Assembly (NCBI GenBank): GCA_023430725.1
Contig: JAEYZD010000058.1
Location: 1 to 10,913 of the forward strand
Direction: 5' to 3'
From: Bacteroidota bacterium
GTDB taxonomy: Bacteria; Bacteroidota; Bacteroidia; Bacteroidales; VadinHA17
Length of the DNA stretch: 10,913 nucleotides
Numbering within the stretch: the stretch's first letter is position 1; each line of letters begins with the position of its first letter. Shown piece by piece: positions 1 through 7,784 of the stretch. The notes beneath the pieces were generated by a model. That model was not told the origin of the DNA. It ran no database searches and was given only the letters and a program-made list of their open reading frames with translations. Position numbers and translations under genes: made by a program.

Positions 1-1
1 C

Positions 2-1099
2 GGAAGTGAGGAAGCCTGGAAGGGGCTCTGTGATGATCCGGGGATTGATCTGGTGTACATATGTACCCCCTGGGCCTGGCATACCCCTATGGCCATCAGG
101 GCAATGGAAGCCGGGAAGCACGCAGCCGTGGAAGTGCCGGCGGCAAAGACAGTGGAAGAATGCTGGCAACTGGTGGAGGTCTCTGAGCGGACTAAGATGC
201 ACTGTATGCAGCTTGAGAACTGCTGTTATGATTTTTTCGAGCTGCTTACGCTAAACATGGCCCGCCAGGGTATGTTCGGAGACATTGTTCACGGGGAGGG
301 TGCATACATCCATGACCTGAGATGGGACTTCACCTATGACAAGAACGGTTACGCCGACATGTGGCGTCTTAAGGAAAACGTCCGAAACGGTAACCTTTAC
401 CCGACCCACGGCCTGGGTCCGGTTTGCCAGATAATGAACATCAACAGGGGCGACAGGATGGATTACCTGACATCGCTCTCGTCAAACGATTTCGCCATGG
501 GACCTGAGCTTGAACAACTGGCGAAGGAGGATCCGTTTTACGCTCCCTTTACCGGAAAACCTTACCGTGGCAACATGAACACCACCCTAGTCAAAACGAA
601 TCTGGGACGGAGTATAATGATCCAGCATGATGTCTCAAGCCCGAGGCCTTACTCGAGGATACATCTTATCAGCGGAACGAAGGGTTTTGCACAGAAGTGG
701 CCTTCTCCGGCAAGGATAGCGCTAGGCCATTCATGGCTGCCTGAAGAAAAAATGGCAGAGATTGAGGCACAGCATACGCCGGAGATTGTCAGGAGGGTGG
801 GTGAGATGGCTAAGGCCATCGGCGGTCACGGAGGGATGGACTTCATAATGGACTGGAGGCTTATCGATTGTCTGCGCAACGGGCTGCCGCTTGATCAGGA
901 TGTTTACGATGCCGCTCTCTGGAGCGTAATTGCACCGCTCAGTGAATGGTCTGTTGCAAACAGGTCTGCCTCGATTGATGTTCCGGACTTCACATGCGGA
1001 TCATGGAGGGACAACACACCTTTTGATCCGAATCTGAAAGCCGGCGGTACCACGAAGGTACTCAGGCCGCAGGGAAGCAACGCACAGCTTGAGGTTTAG
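2..1099 (+). CDS. GH109-type Gfo/Idh/MocA family glycosidase (5'-truncated)
   Basis: This is the 3' portion (365 codons) of a gene whose start lies before the window. The frame is open from base 2, so the first ATG at 53 is internal. The product resembles the NAD-dependent GH109 glycosidases (founding activity alpha-N-acetylgalactosaminidase) within the Gfo/Idh/MocA oxidoreductase fold. The sequence shows the end of the Rossmann domain (DLVYICTPWAWHTPMA, then a GKHAAVEVPAAKT stretch matching the usual E-K/V-P strand). It also shows the GH109-like block EGAYIHDLRWDF followed by LYPTHGLGPVCQ, and a C-terminal GGHGGMDFIMDWRLIDCL motif. Family members are around 450 residues, so roughly 80-100 N-terminal residues, including any signal peptide and the nucleotide-binding glycine loop, are missing. 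GH109 enzymes hydrolyse glycosides by transient oxidation with tightly bound NAD+. The exact sugar specificity cannot be read from this sequence. An 82-bp gap separates it from the downstream operon, and no functional link is evident. Confidence 0.85.
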   Translation, partial: GSEEAWKGLCDDPGIDLVYICTPWAWHTPMAIRAMEAGKHAAVEVPAAKTVEECWQLVEVSERTKMHCMQLENCCYDFFELLTLNMARQGMFGDIVHGEGAYIHDLRWDFTYDKNGYADMWRLKENVRNGNLYPTHGLGPVCQIMNINRGDRMDYLTSLSSNDFAMGPELEQLAKEDPFYAPFTGKPYRGNMNTTLVKTNLGRSIMIQHDVSSPRPYSRIHLISGTKGFAQKWPSPARIALGHSWLPEEKMAEIEAQHTPEIVRRVGEMAKAIGGHGGMDFIMDWRLIDCLRNGLPLDQDVYDAALWSVIAPLSEWSVANRSASIDVPDFTCGSWRDNTPFDPNLKAGGTTKVLRPQGSNAQLEV

Positions 1100-1126
1100 G
1101 TTGGCTGTTCATACTAAGATTGGGTA

Positions 1127-1142
1127 ATCCGAATAATCGGAT
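1127..1142 (+). terminator. Small inverted repeat after the GH109 gene, possible weak terminator
   Basis: ATCCG and CGGAT form a 5-bp stem around an AATAAT loop, 27 bases after the GH109 stop codon. An AT-rich stretch containing a TTTT run follows. The stem is short and the T run is a few bases away, so it would be a weak intrinsic terminator at best. It could equally be an operator for the promoter just downstream. Confidence 0.25.
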
Positions 1143-1153
1143 AATATATTTTC

Positions 1154-1161
1154 TACATTTG
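1154..1161 (+). promoter_or_regulatory. Bacteroidota-type -7 element (TACATTTG) ahead of the hyf-like operon
   Basis: TACATTTG matches the Bacteroidota sigma-ABfr -7 consensus TAnnTTTG exactly and lies 20 bases before the hyfB-like start codon. This would predict a very short leader of about 10-15 nt. No convincing TTTG -33 element is visible at the expected 19-21 bp upstream, so the call rests on one box in an AT-rich gap. Confidence 0.4.
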
Positions 1162-1181
1162 CGGGCAAATTTCCGAACCGG

Positions 1182-3176
1182 ATGTTCAGTTCAGTAACAT
1201 TTTTGGTCATCCTTCTGCTTACACTGCCGGTCTTCGCGGTCTCCAGACCTGCGAAGTATCACTATACCCTTGCCTTGCTTGTCGCCGGCATCGCCCTGAC
1301 AACAGCCTGGAGCCTGAGGGTGCTCACCGGTGCGGAATCAATAAAGGAAATTACTCTGTTCACCCCCGCTGCCGGCAGTCAGATAGTGCTTGTCATCGAT
1401 GAACTCTCCGCATTCTTTATATTGGTCATCAACTTTACAGTACTCGTCGGCTTCCTTTATGCAAGAGGCTATCTCGAGCCTTACCGGCTGAAGATGAACG
1501 GTCTTCGCTTTTCAATTCATTATTTCTCCTATCTGTGGCTCTGGCTGTCGATGCTGATGGTTGTCACGGTCCGTGACGGTCTCTCCTTCCTTATAGTATG
1601 GGAGATAATGGCCCTCTCCTCGTTCTTCCTTGTGATCTTTGATGCGGAGGAGAGGAGCATCATGAAGACAGGCATCAGCTATCTCATCCAGATGCATGTG
1701 GGGATGTTCTTTATCCTCGTAGCCTTCCTTCTTGTGCAGGATGGAACCGGGAAAATGAGTTTTGATGCACTTGGTGAATATTTCGCGGGGCACCGCAATC
1801 TTCCGCTCTTCCTGCTATTCTTTGCCGGGTTTGCAATAAAAGCCGGCTTCATCCCTCTGCACACCTGGCTTCCCGAGGCTCATCCTGCCGCACCGTCGCA
1901 TGTCTCAGGGGTAATGTCAGGGGTGATGATAAAGATGGGTATTTACGGCATTATAAGGGTACTTATATCCATGCAGTCAGAACTGCTTCTGACAGGGATA
2001 ATAATTCTGCTTGTCTCGCTTCTCTCCGGCGTAATGGGTGTTATGATGGCAATAGTACAGAACGACTTGAAGAGGCTTCTTGCATTCAGCAGCATTGAAA
2101 ACGTTGGCATCATCGGAGCCGGGCTGGGTCTCGGGGTGATGGGACAGGCGCTGGGTAATCCGGTACTGGCCCTTCTCGGCTATTCGGGCGGACTGCTTCA
2201 TCTGCTGAACCATTCGCTGTTCAAGTCGCTGCTCTTTTTCAATGCCGGGTCGGTATATCTTGCTACTCATACCCGCAATATGGAGCGTCTTGGAGGCTTG
2301 ATGAAGAGGATGCCCTGGACCGCCATGCTGTTCCTTGCCGGATCGATGGCCATATGCGGATTGCCACCGTTCAACGGATTTGTATCGGAGTATCTTATTT
2401 ACATGGGGATGTTCGGCAGCCTGTCAGGCTCAGAACTCTTCCCGTCAATCCTCATTGTCGGTTCAGTTGCTGCACTGTCGCTCATCGGAGGACTGGCTGT
2501 CTTCTGTTTCACGAGGGCGTTCGGGATCACCTTCCTGGGAGCGTCACGCACGGAAGCAGCAACCAATGCCTCTGAAGTCCGGAGAGCAATGATAGTCCCT
2601 CAGTTTTTCACAGTGGCATTGATACTGATGATAGGTCTTGGGTCTCCACTGGTTGTGAAACCGGTTTTTGAGATCGTGGCCAGGACATGGGAACTTGGTG
2701 CACTGCCTCTTGTCACCGGCGCCTTCACAGCCAATCTTGCCCAGATCAGTCTCGCAGGGGGCATATTCACGGTTCTGCTGACAGCCCTGCTGCTGTACCG
2801 CAGGCACCACCTGAGACGAAGGAGCGTAGCAACAGGCCCCACCTGGGGCTGCGGATACACAGCCGCAACACCGAAACTGCAATACACAGCAACATCGTTT
2901 GCCTATAACTACAATCACCTTGCAAAACCGATACTGCAGACCCGCAAGGAGATGGATGAAATAGGCGAGGAAGAGATCTTTCCCCGCAAACGGACCTTCA
3001 TCTCGCACAGCGAAGACTTTTTTAAAAAAGTTTTAATTGACAGACCCGCGGAATGGACAGCCGGGCTGCTGAAAAAGATTGCAGTGATGCAGACGGGACA
3101 GATCCGTCACTATATATTGTATGCATTCCTATTTATGCTCCTTGTTTTATTGCTGGCAATGCTAAATATCCTATAG
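1182..3176 (+). CDS. hyfB: HyfB-like proton/cation-translocating antiporter subunit (NuoL/MrpA family)
   Basis: A 664-residue polytopic membrane protein of the NuoL/MrpA antiporter-like family, close to the usual HyfB length (about 670). It would form an ion-translocating channel in the membrane arm of a hydrogenase-4/complex I-like assembly. Key residues visible are Glu141 in VWEIMALSS (the TM5 glutamate) and Lys220 in AIKAGFIPLHTWLPEAHP (the TM7 lysine). The signature continues with PEAHPAAPSHVSGVMSG and Lys251 in the next helix. QNDLKRLLAFSSIENVG follows at about 293-309, then NHSLFKSLLFF with His344 and Lys348, and FNGFVSEYLI with Glu403. The C-terminal part has the hydrophilic HyfB-type segment (TWGCGY, about residue 570 onward), then a charged linker and a final hydrophobic helix. 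It is the first gene of the operon, starting 20 bp after a -7-like box. The next gene begins 2 bp after its stop. There is no Shine-Dalgarno site, as is common in Bacteroidota. Confidence 0.93.
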   Translation: MFSSVTFLVILLLTLPVFAVSRPAKYHYTLALLVAGIALTTAWSLRVLTGAESIKEITLFTPAAGSQIVLVIDELSAFFILVINFTVLVGFLYARGYLEPYRLKMNGLRFSIHYFSYLWLWLSMLMVVTVRDGLSFLIVWEIMALSSFFLVIFDAEERSIMKTGISYLIQMHVGMFFILVAFLLVQDGTGKMSFDALGEYFAGHRNLPLFLLFFAGFAIKAGFIPLHTWLPEAHPAAPSHVSGVMSGVMIKMGIYGIIRVLISMQSELLLTGIIILLVSLLSGVMGVMMAIVQNDLKRLLAFSSIENVGIIGAGLGLGVMGQALGNPVLALLGYSGGLLHLLNHSLFKSLLFFNAGSVYLATHTRNMERLGGLMKRMPWTAMLFLAGSMAICGLPPFNGFVSEYLIYMGMFGSLSGSELFPSILIVGSVAALSLIGGLAVFCFTRAFGITFLGASRTEAATNASEVRRAMIVPQFFTVALILMIGLGSPLVVKPVFEIVARTWELGALPLVTGAFTANLAQISLAGGIFTVLLTALLLYRRHHLRRRSVATGPTWGCGYTAATPKLQYTATSFAYNYNHLAKPILQTRKEMDEIGEEEIFPRKRTFISHSEDFFKKVLIDRPAEWTAGLLKKIAVMQTGQIRHYILYAFLFMLLVLLLAMLNIL

Positions 3177-3178
3177 CG

Positions 3179-4090
3179 ATGGCAGGATTCATAATGATAG
3201 CAGTTGCAGCCTTCTTCTTCCCGGGAATCATTCTCAGGACGAAGAGCATCGCTTCGGGACGTAAAGGTCCGGGTATTTTCCAGCCCCTGAAGGATGTGTT
3301 GGTGCTTCTCAGAAAGGGAAGCGTCTTCAGTGACACAACAGGACTCATTTTTCGCATTGCGCCATCAGTCACCCTTGTCTCGGTGGCCGGTGCAATGATG
3401 CTGCTGCCCTTTGCAGAACAGAAGGCTCTGCTTTCATTTGAGGGCGACTTCATCTTCTTTGCCTACCTGCTGGCACTGGGTAAGTTCTTCACAATCATTG
3501 CAGCACTGGATACCGGGAGCAGCTTCGAAGGGATGGGTGCAAGCCGCGAAGCGCTCTTCTCAATGCTTGTGGAGCCGGCCTTCTTCTTACTGATGGGAAC
3601 CTTCGCAATGTTCACGGGATATACATCATTCTCAGTGATATTCAACCATTTCTTTATCACCGGAAACGATTATGTGTTGATATACAGTATTATAGGTGCC
3701 TATCTGCTTGCGCAGATCGCCATGGTGGAGAACAGCCGGCTTCCGGTGGATGATCCGAAAACCCACCTCGAGCTTACTATGATCCACGAGGTGATGATTC
3801 TTGACTACAGCGGATTCGACAAGGCTCTGATTCACATGGGTACCTGGCTGAAATTCACACTATACGGCTCGCTGATTTATAACCTGGTTGTGCCGGCCGG
3901 TTGGAATCTTTTTTTGAAGATCGGGCTTTTCTTCGCCGTGCAGGGGCTGTTTGCGGTTGTGATAGGCTTTACTGAGTCGTTCCGCGCGAGGAACAAGATG
4001 AACAAGAATCCGAAGTTTATCCTGACGCTTTCAGCAATAGCGCTGATCGGATTCACGGTGATACTGATACTTACTGATAAACTGGCCTGA
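3179..4090 (+). CDS. hyfC: HyfC-like membrane subunit (NuoH/HycD family)
   Basis: A roughly 303-residue membrane protein homologous to NuoH/HycD/HyfC, the subunit that joins the membrane arm to the peripheral redox arm. Hallmarks are GPGIFQPLKDVLVLLRKG (about 30-47), the loop ALDTGSSFEGMGASREA (about 109-125), and ENSRLPVDDPKTHLELTMIH (about 184-203), the acidic loop typical of the hydrogenase-type members. These loops normally contact the NuoB- and NuoD-like subunits, so their retention suggests the peripheral arm still docks. The ATG at 3179 is preferred. It lies 2 bp after the hyfB stop and gives the family's normal N-terminus (MAGFIMIAVAAFFFPG followed by RTK). The same frame stays open back to 3053, but that extension overlaps hyfB and has no family counterpart. 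hyfE follows after 8 bp. Confidence 0.92.
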   Translation: MAGFIMIAVAAFFFPGIILRTKSIASGRKGPGIFQPLKDVLVLLRKGSVFSDTTGLIFRIAPSVTLVSVAGAMMLLPFAEQKALLSFEGDFIFFAYLLALGKFFTIIAALDTGSSFEGMGASREALFSMLVEPAFFLLMGTFAMFTGYTSFSVIFNHFFITGNDYVLIYSIIGAYLLAQIAMVENSRLPVDDPKTHLELTMIHEVMILDYSGFDKALIHMGTWLKFTLYGSLIYNLVVPAGWNLFLKIGLFFAVQGLFAVVIGFTESFRARNKMNKNPKFILTLSAIALIGFTVILILTDKLA

Positions 4091-4098
4091 CAGGGATT

Positions 4099-4713
4099 AT
4101 GGTAAATTATCTGATAGTATTATTTGCAGTCACCCTGATGTACTTTGCATCGGCGGAGAGGCTTTCGACATATGTCAGGCTGGTGGCGCTTCAGGGACTT
4201 CTCCTGTGCGGTGTTGCTGTGTTTGAGCTGAAGGAGGTCAACCTTGCGAACCTTCTCTTCATCGTTGCGGAAACGCTGTTGTTCAAGGCTATTCTGCTGC
4301 CATATCTGCTCAGCAGGATCATCCGCAAATCGGGTGTGACAAAAGTACACCGGCAGGCAGTACCCGGATTCTACCTGCTCCTCTTTTCAATTACAGGGTT
4401 GCTCGTCAGCGTTATCCTGGCGGTGATCCTCGTCAACCCGTTCATCAACTCCATTTATCTGGCAATAGCCCTGTTCACTCTCTTTACGGGGCTGTTGCTG
4501 ATCGTGACCCATAAGCTGATTATTTCACATCTGATTGGTTTTCTGGTGGTTGAGAATGCTGTGTTCCTGTTTTCGCTGGCCATCGGGAACGAGATGCCGA
4601 TGCTCATCAACATCGGGATACTCCTCGACATCTTTGTGGGTGTCCTGATCCTGGGCTTCTTCGGGCTTCGCCTCAAGCCTCATACGAATGAACTTACAAT
4701 GCTAAAGGACTAG
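4099..4713 (+). CDS. hyfE: HyfE-like membrane subunit (NuoK-related)
   Basis: A 204-residue, strongly hydrophobic protein matching the HyfE / hydrogenase-4 membrane subunit family, whose C-terminal half resembles NuoK. It would carry part of the central proton path between HyfC and the antiporter subunits. Visible marks are AETLLFKAILLPYLLSRI (Glu58, Lys63, about 57-74) and LIGFLVVENAVFLFSLAIG (Glu152, about 145-163). MPMLINIGILLDIFVGVLIL with Asp177 follows. The paired acidic residues in helices are what NuoK-type subunits use for proton transfer. Assigning them one to one to NuoK Glu36/Glu72 is inference. There are about six to seven predicted membrane segments. It lies 8 bp after hyfC, and hyfF begins 2 bp after its stop, so co-translation is likely. 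Confidence 0.9.
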   Translation: MVNYLIVLFAVTLMYFASAERLSTYVRLVALQGLLLCGVAVFELKEVNLANLLFIVAETLLFKAILLPYLLSRIIRKSGVTKVHRQAVPGFYLLLFSITGLLVSVILAVILVNPFINSIYLAIALFTLFTGLLLIVTHKLIISHLIGFLVVENAVFLFSLAIGNEMPMLINIGILLDIFVGVLILGFFGLRLKPHTNELTMLKD

Positions 4714-4715
4714 GG

Positions 4716-6140
4716 ATGCTTCTGATCTTCTTCATACTCTCACTGGTGCTTAGCGGCGTGACGCTCCTTTCAGGCAGCAGGACGTTGACAAGGGCCATTA
4801 CGATGGTCTTTGCAGCCCTTCTTCTGGCACTTACCGTACACGCATGGCTTGGCAGGGGGAGCACCGAGCTGGCATATTTTACATATGACAGCACCGCGGT
4901 GCTGCTGCTCTCGGTTCTGGCGCTGCTGACACTGCCTACAGTGTACCATGGCTTCATCTACACCCGTGATGACACGGTGAAGCGCACCAACATATACCAT
5001 TCAGGACTGATTGCGCTGATGACATTCATGGCAGGAGCCTACCTTGCCAATACGATGACAGTGCTCTGGATCTTTGTTGAGGCCACCACCCTGGCTGTGG
5101 CAGTGCTCATATACCATGACCGCACCGAGATGGCGCTGGAGGCCACCTGGAAGTATGTCTTCATTTGCTCAACGGGAATAGCACTTGCCTACCTGGGAAT
5201 ATTGTTTCTCGGATTCATCTACGGCAGGGGCGATGCTCCGAACCTGTCATTTTCATCATTTGCACGGGTGCTGAGCAATGCAGACCCGATGTACCTCCGG
5301 ATAGCATTCATATTTGTGCTTGTGGGCTTCAGCACTAAGATGGGGCTCTTCCCGATGCACACAGTCACAATCGATGCCCACTCGGTTGCCCCGCCACCGG
5401 TGAGTGCCCTCATATCCACAACCCTGATGAACGTAGGGTTCCTTGCCATTTACAGGGTATACACTCTCTTCGCTTCCACACCGGTTCTGCCATTCATGAA
5501 TCATGTGCTGGTGCTGGCGGGACTACTTTCGATCCTCATTTCTGCGGGGTATATGCTCAAGGCAAAACACCTGAAGCGAATGCTGGCATATTCAAGCCTC
5601 GAGAACATGGGACTTGTAGCGATAGCACTCGGCACCGGGAAGTACGGATACTATGCGGCGCTGCTTCTGATTGTGCTTCACTCCCTGGCCAAATCAAGCC
5701 TGTTTTACCAGATGGGTCAGCTCTCGAGGATACTCCACACTTTCAGACTTGACGACTGTGGCAGGTATATGAAACTTTACCCTGCAGGAGCAATGGTGTT
5801 GCTGACAGGGATGATCTGTATCCTGGCAATACCACCCTCAGGCATGTTCATCTCCGAGTTCATGATCTTCAAAGCCATGGTCAGCAACGGACAGTGGTTC
5901 GTGCTTACGGCTGCCGTTATCCTCCTCTGCTTTGTGATCTACGCCATGAGTACAAGGATAATGCATGTCAGTTTTTCCTCACCGAGAAACGAAAATGAAA
6001 TGAAGGCTCCTGACAGCGTCAGTCCTGCCGAAACGGTAAGCCAGTTTATCCTGCTAGGGCTTGTTATCCTGGTTTGCTTCTGGCAGCCGCCCTTCCTGGT
6101 TGAACTTATCAACAGCAGTATCTCAATGCTGCCATGGTAG
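4716..6140 (+). CDS. hyfF: HyfF-like antiporter subunit (NuoN/NuoM family)
   Basis: A 474-residue polytopic protein of the NuoN/MrpD antiporter-like family, the second ion-channel subunit of this complex. Evidence includes LWIFVEATTLAVAVLI with Glu122 (the TM5 glutamate) and FSTKMGLFPMHTVTIDAH with Lys208 (the TM7 lysine). VAPPPVSALISTTLMNVG, KRMLAYSSLENMGLVAIALG (about 288-307) and HSLAKSSLFYQMGQL follow, then IPPSGMFISEFMIF near the C-terminus. The residue aligned with HyfB Lys251, after PVSALIS, is not a lysine here (LMNVG). The two antiporter modules therefore differ in their charged network, as is common among paralogous subunits. No third antiporter subunit (HyfD) is present in the window, and hyfC and hyfE sit between hyfB and hyfF. 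The hyfG start lies 1 bp after its stop. Confidence 0.92.
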   Translation: MLLIFFILSLVLSGVTLLSGSRTLTRAITMVFAALLLALTVHAWLGRGSTELAYFTYDSTAVLLLSVLALLTLPTVYHGFIYTRDDTVKRTNIYHSGLIALMTFMAGAYLANTMTVLWIFVEATTLAVAVLIYHDRTEMALEATWKYVFICSTGIALAYLGILFLGFIYGRGDAPNLSFSSFARVLSNADPMYLRIAFIFVLVGFSTKMGLFPMHTVTIDAHSVAPPPVSALISTTLMNVGFLAIYRVYTLFASTPVLPFMNHVLVLAGLLSILISAGYMLKAKHLKRMLAYSSLENMGLVAIALGTGKYGYYAALLLIVLHSLAKSSLFYQMGQLSRILHTFRLDDCGRYMKLYPAGAMVLLTGMICILAIPPSGMFISEFMIFKAMVSNGQWFVLTAAVILLCFVIYAMSTRIMHVSFSSPRNENEMKAPDSVSPAETVSQFILLGLVILVCFWQPPFLVELINSSISMLPW

Positions 6141-6141
6141 A

Positions 6142-7707
6142 ATGATGAACGAGAGTAAATTGTATATCGAAGTAAGGAACGGGTCTGCACCTGTTGGCAT
6201 TTCTGAAATACCCGTGCTTGACTACAACCGGTTTTATGAGGAGGTATGTAAAATGCTCGGAGACGAGCGGTTCCATTGCCTGACCTATTTCTGTTACCCT
6301 GCCGGAGAGGTAATGAAATTTATCTGCTGCATCGCCGACGACGGCTCCGGAACCATAAGGATACTGAGCCATGAGCAGAAGGGCAGTGAGCCTCTGCGTG
6401 CGTTGACAGCAAAAGTATATTCAATGCACATCTTCGAGCGGGAGATATCTGAGCATCATGGGGTGGTTTTTGAAGGTCATCCCTGGCTCAAACCGGTAAG
6501 GTATCCGAATAACAGGGCAGACAGGGATAGTGTAATGGATAATTATCCCTTCTATGAGATTGCCGGAGAGGAACTTCACGAGGTTGGAGTGGGACCTGTG
6601 CATGCTGGGGTAATTGAACCCGGGCACTTCCGTTTCATCTGTAACGGTGAGAAGGTGCTGCACCTTGAGATACAGCTGGGCTACCAGCACAGGAGCATTG
6701 AGAAGCTGTTAACTGAGAGACGATCAGGATTGGGTGGTGAAAAACTGTCAGACAGCAAGGCAGGTAACAGTTTGCGTCTGGCTCTTCTTTCGGAGGATAT
6801 TGCAGGTGATACAGCTGTTGGCCATGGGCTTGCCCATGCACAGCTGGCTGAGTCGCTTGCCCTTGTTCAGCCGGATGCTTCGTTGCAGGCTGAGAGGTGC
6901 ATTGCCCTGGAGCTTGAACGGATCGCAGTGCATATCGGAGACACGGCTGCACTTTGCGGCGATGTGGCTTACCAGCTGGGACAGGTAGCCTCTGAGGCTC
7001 TCAGAACCATGGTGATTAATACAACCCAGTTCTGGTGCGGAAACCGTTTCGGGAAGGGGCTGATCCGTCCCGGCGGAACCAATTACCCCTTGACGGAAGA
7101 GGTTGCGTGTGAGATTCTCAGGGTGCTGGAAGAGGTTGACAGGAGGTTTGGCAACGTAGCCGACTGTGTATATAGCCTGCCAAGCGTGCTTGGGCGCTTT
7201 GAGGATATCGGAATTGTCACCCGGGCCCAGGCAGTATCCATTGGCGCTGTGGGGATGGCTGCCCGCACCTGCGGGGTGCCGAGGGACATTCGCGCCACTC
7301 ATCCTTTCCAGCTTTATCGGCAGATGGCTGTTACCGCTGTGATGCAGGAAAGTGGCGATGTGCTTGCTCGCGGCAGGCAGAGGGCAATGGAGGTGAAGGA
7401 ATCGGTGAAGCTCATCCGGAAGATGATAGATGAGTGGCGGAAGACTGGAGGAGAGAGTGGCCGCCCGCAGTATGACCTTTCGTACGGACCTGATTGTCTT
7501 GCCATCTCAGTCACCGAGGGATGGAGGGGAGAGATATGCCACGCTGCAGTCACAGACACTGCTGGCCGGTTGATTCTCTACAAGGTCAAGGACCCGTCGA
7601 TGCATAACTGGATGGCTCTTGCCCTGGCTGTCCGCAATCAGGAGATCTCGGACTTCCCGATTTGCAACAAGAGCTTCAACCTCTCTTACTGCGGACATGA
7701 TCTGTAA
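6142..7707 (+). CDS. hyfG: HyfG-like hydrogenase large subunit homologue (NuoC-NuoD fusion) lacking NiFe ligands
   Basis: About 521 residues, comparable to HyfG/HycE (about 555-570). Residues 1-165 form the NuoC-like domain, with the signature IFEREISEHHGVVFEGHPWL (about 97-116). The rest is NuoD/large-subunit-like, beginning GPVHAGVIEPGHFRFICNGE and continuing VLHLEIQLGYQHRSIEKLL. In true group 4 hydrogenases the proximal motif is ERICGIC and the C-terminal motif DPCxxC. Here the aligned positions read EDIAGDT (Ala221, Thr224) and NLSYCGHDL (Ser515, Gly518), so all four NiFe-ligating cysteines are missing. The flanking framework is intact (GHGLAHAQLAE; NKSFNLSY) and there is no frameshift, so this is a maintained non-hydrogenase paralogue, not a broken gene. 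The protein ends three residues past the last motif, with no cleavable C-terminal extension, and no maturation protease lies nearby. The ATG at 6142 (or 6145) is preferred over the open frame back to 6061, which overlaps hyfF. Confidence 0.92.
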   Translation: MMNESKLYIEVRNGSAPVGISEIPVLDYNRFYEEVCKMLGDERFHCLTYFCYPAGEVMKFICCIADDGSGTIRILSHEQKGSEPLRALTAKVYSMHIFEREISEHHGVVFEGHPWLKPVRYPNNRADRDSVMDNYPFYEIAGEELHEVGVGPVHAGVIEPGHFRFICNGEKVLHLEIQLGYQHRSIEKLLTERRSGLGGEKLSDSKAGNSLRLALLSEDIAGDTAVGHGLAHAQLAESLALVQPDASLQAERCIALELERIAVHIGDTAALCGDVAYQLGQVASEALRTMVINTTQFWCGNRFGKGLIRPGGTNYPLTEEVACEILRVLEEVDRRFGNVADCVYSLPSVLGRFEDIGIVTRAQAVSIGAVGMAARTCGVPRDIRATHPFQLYRQMAVTAVMQESGDVLARGRQRAMEVKESVKLIRKMIDEWRKTGGESGRPQYDLSYGPDCLAISVTEGWRGEICHAAVTDTAGRLILYKVKDPSMHNWMALALAVRNQEISDFPICNKSFNLSYCGHDL

Positions 7708-7745
7708 TCAGGAATCAGTGAGAAATGAACCAGGGCTCTCCTGAT
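7707..7745 (+). other. Imperfect hairpin in the 77-bp hyfG / ferredoxin-NuoB gap
   Basis: ATCAGGA (7707-7713) and TCCTGAT (7739-7745) are exact inverted copies of 7 bp with a 25-nt loop. They start on the last base of the hyfG stop codon. The gap is the only sizeable break in an operon whose other junctions are 1-8 bp. The hairpin could set relative expression of the last gene by attenuation or mRNA processing. There is no T run, so it is not a classical terminator. An AT-rich stretch (7761-7780) containing TAGTTTAC only weakly resembles a -7 element, so an internal promoter is possible but unsupported. Confidence 0.25.
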
Positions 7746-7784
7746 AATGCCAGAAAGATCTGTAATTAATTAGTTTACAGTGAA

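Noticed and set aside
3053..3178. Upstream extension of the HyfC-like frame to 3053.
   Set aside because: It overlaps the hyfB C-terminus, and the peptide is cysteine-rich and unlike any HyfC N-terminus. The ATG at 3179 fits the family.
6061..6141. In-frame upstream extension of the HyfG-like frame to an ATG at 6061.
   Set aside because: It lies entirely inside hyfF in another frame and has no NuoC-like sequence. The ATG at 6142 gives a normal family length and spacing.
6748..7302. A 184-codon antisense open frame opposite hyfG.
   Set aside because: It is a shadow of the well-supported NuoD-like domain, with no recognisable motifs or start signal.
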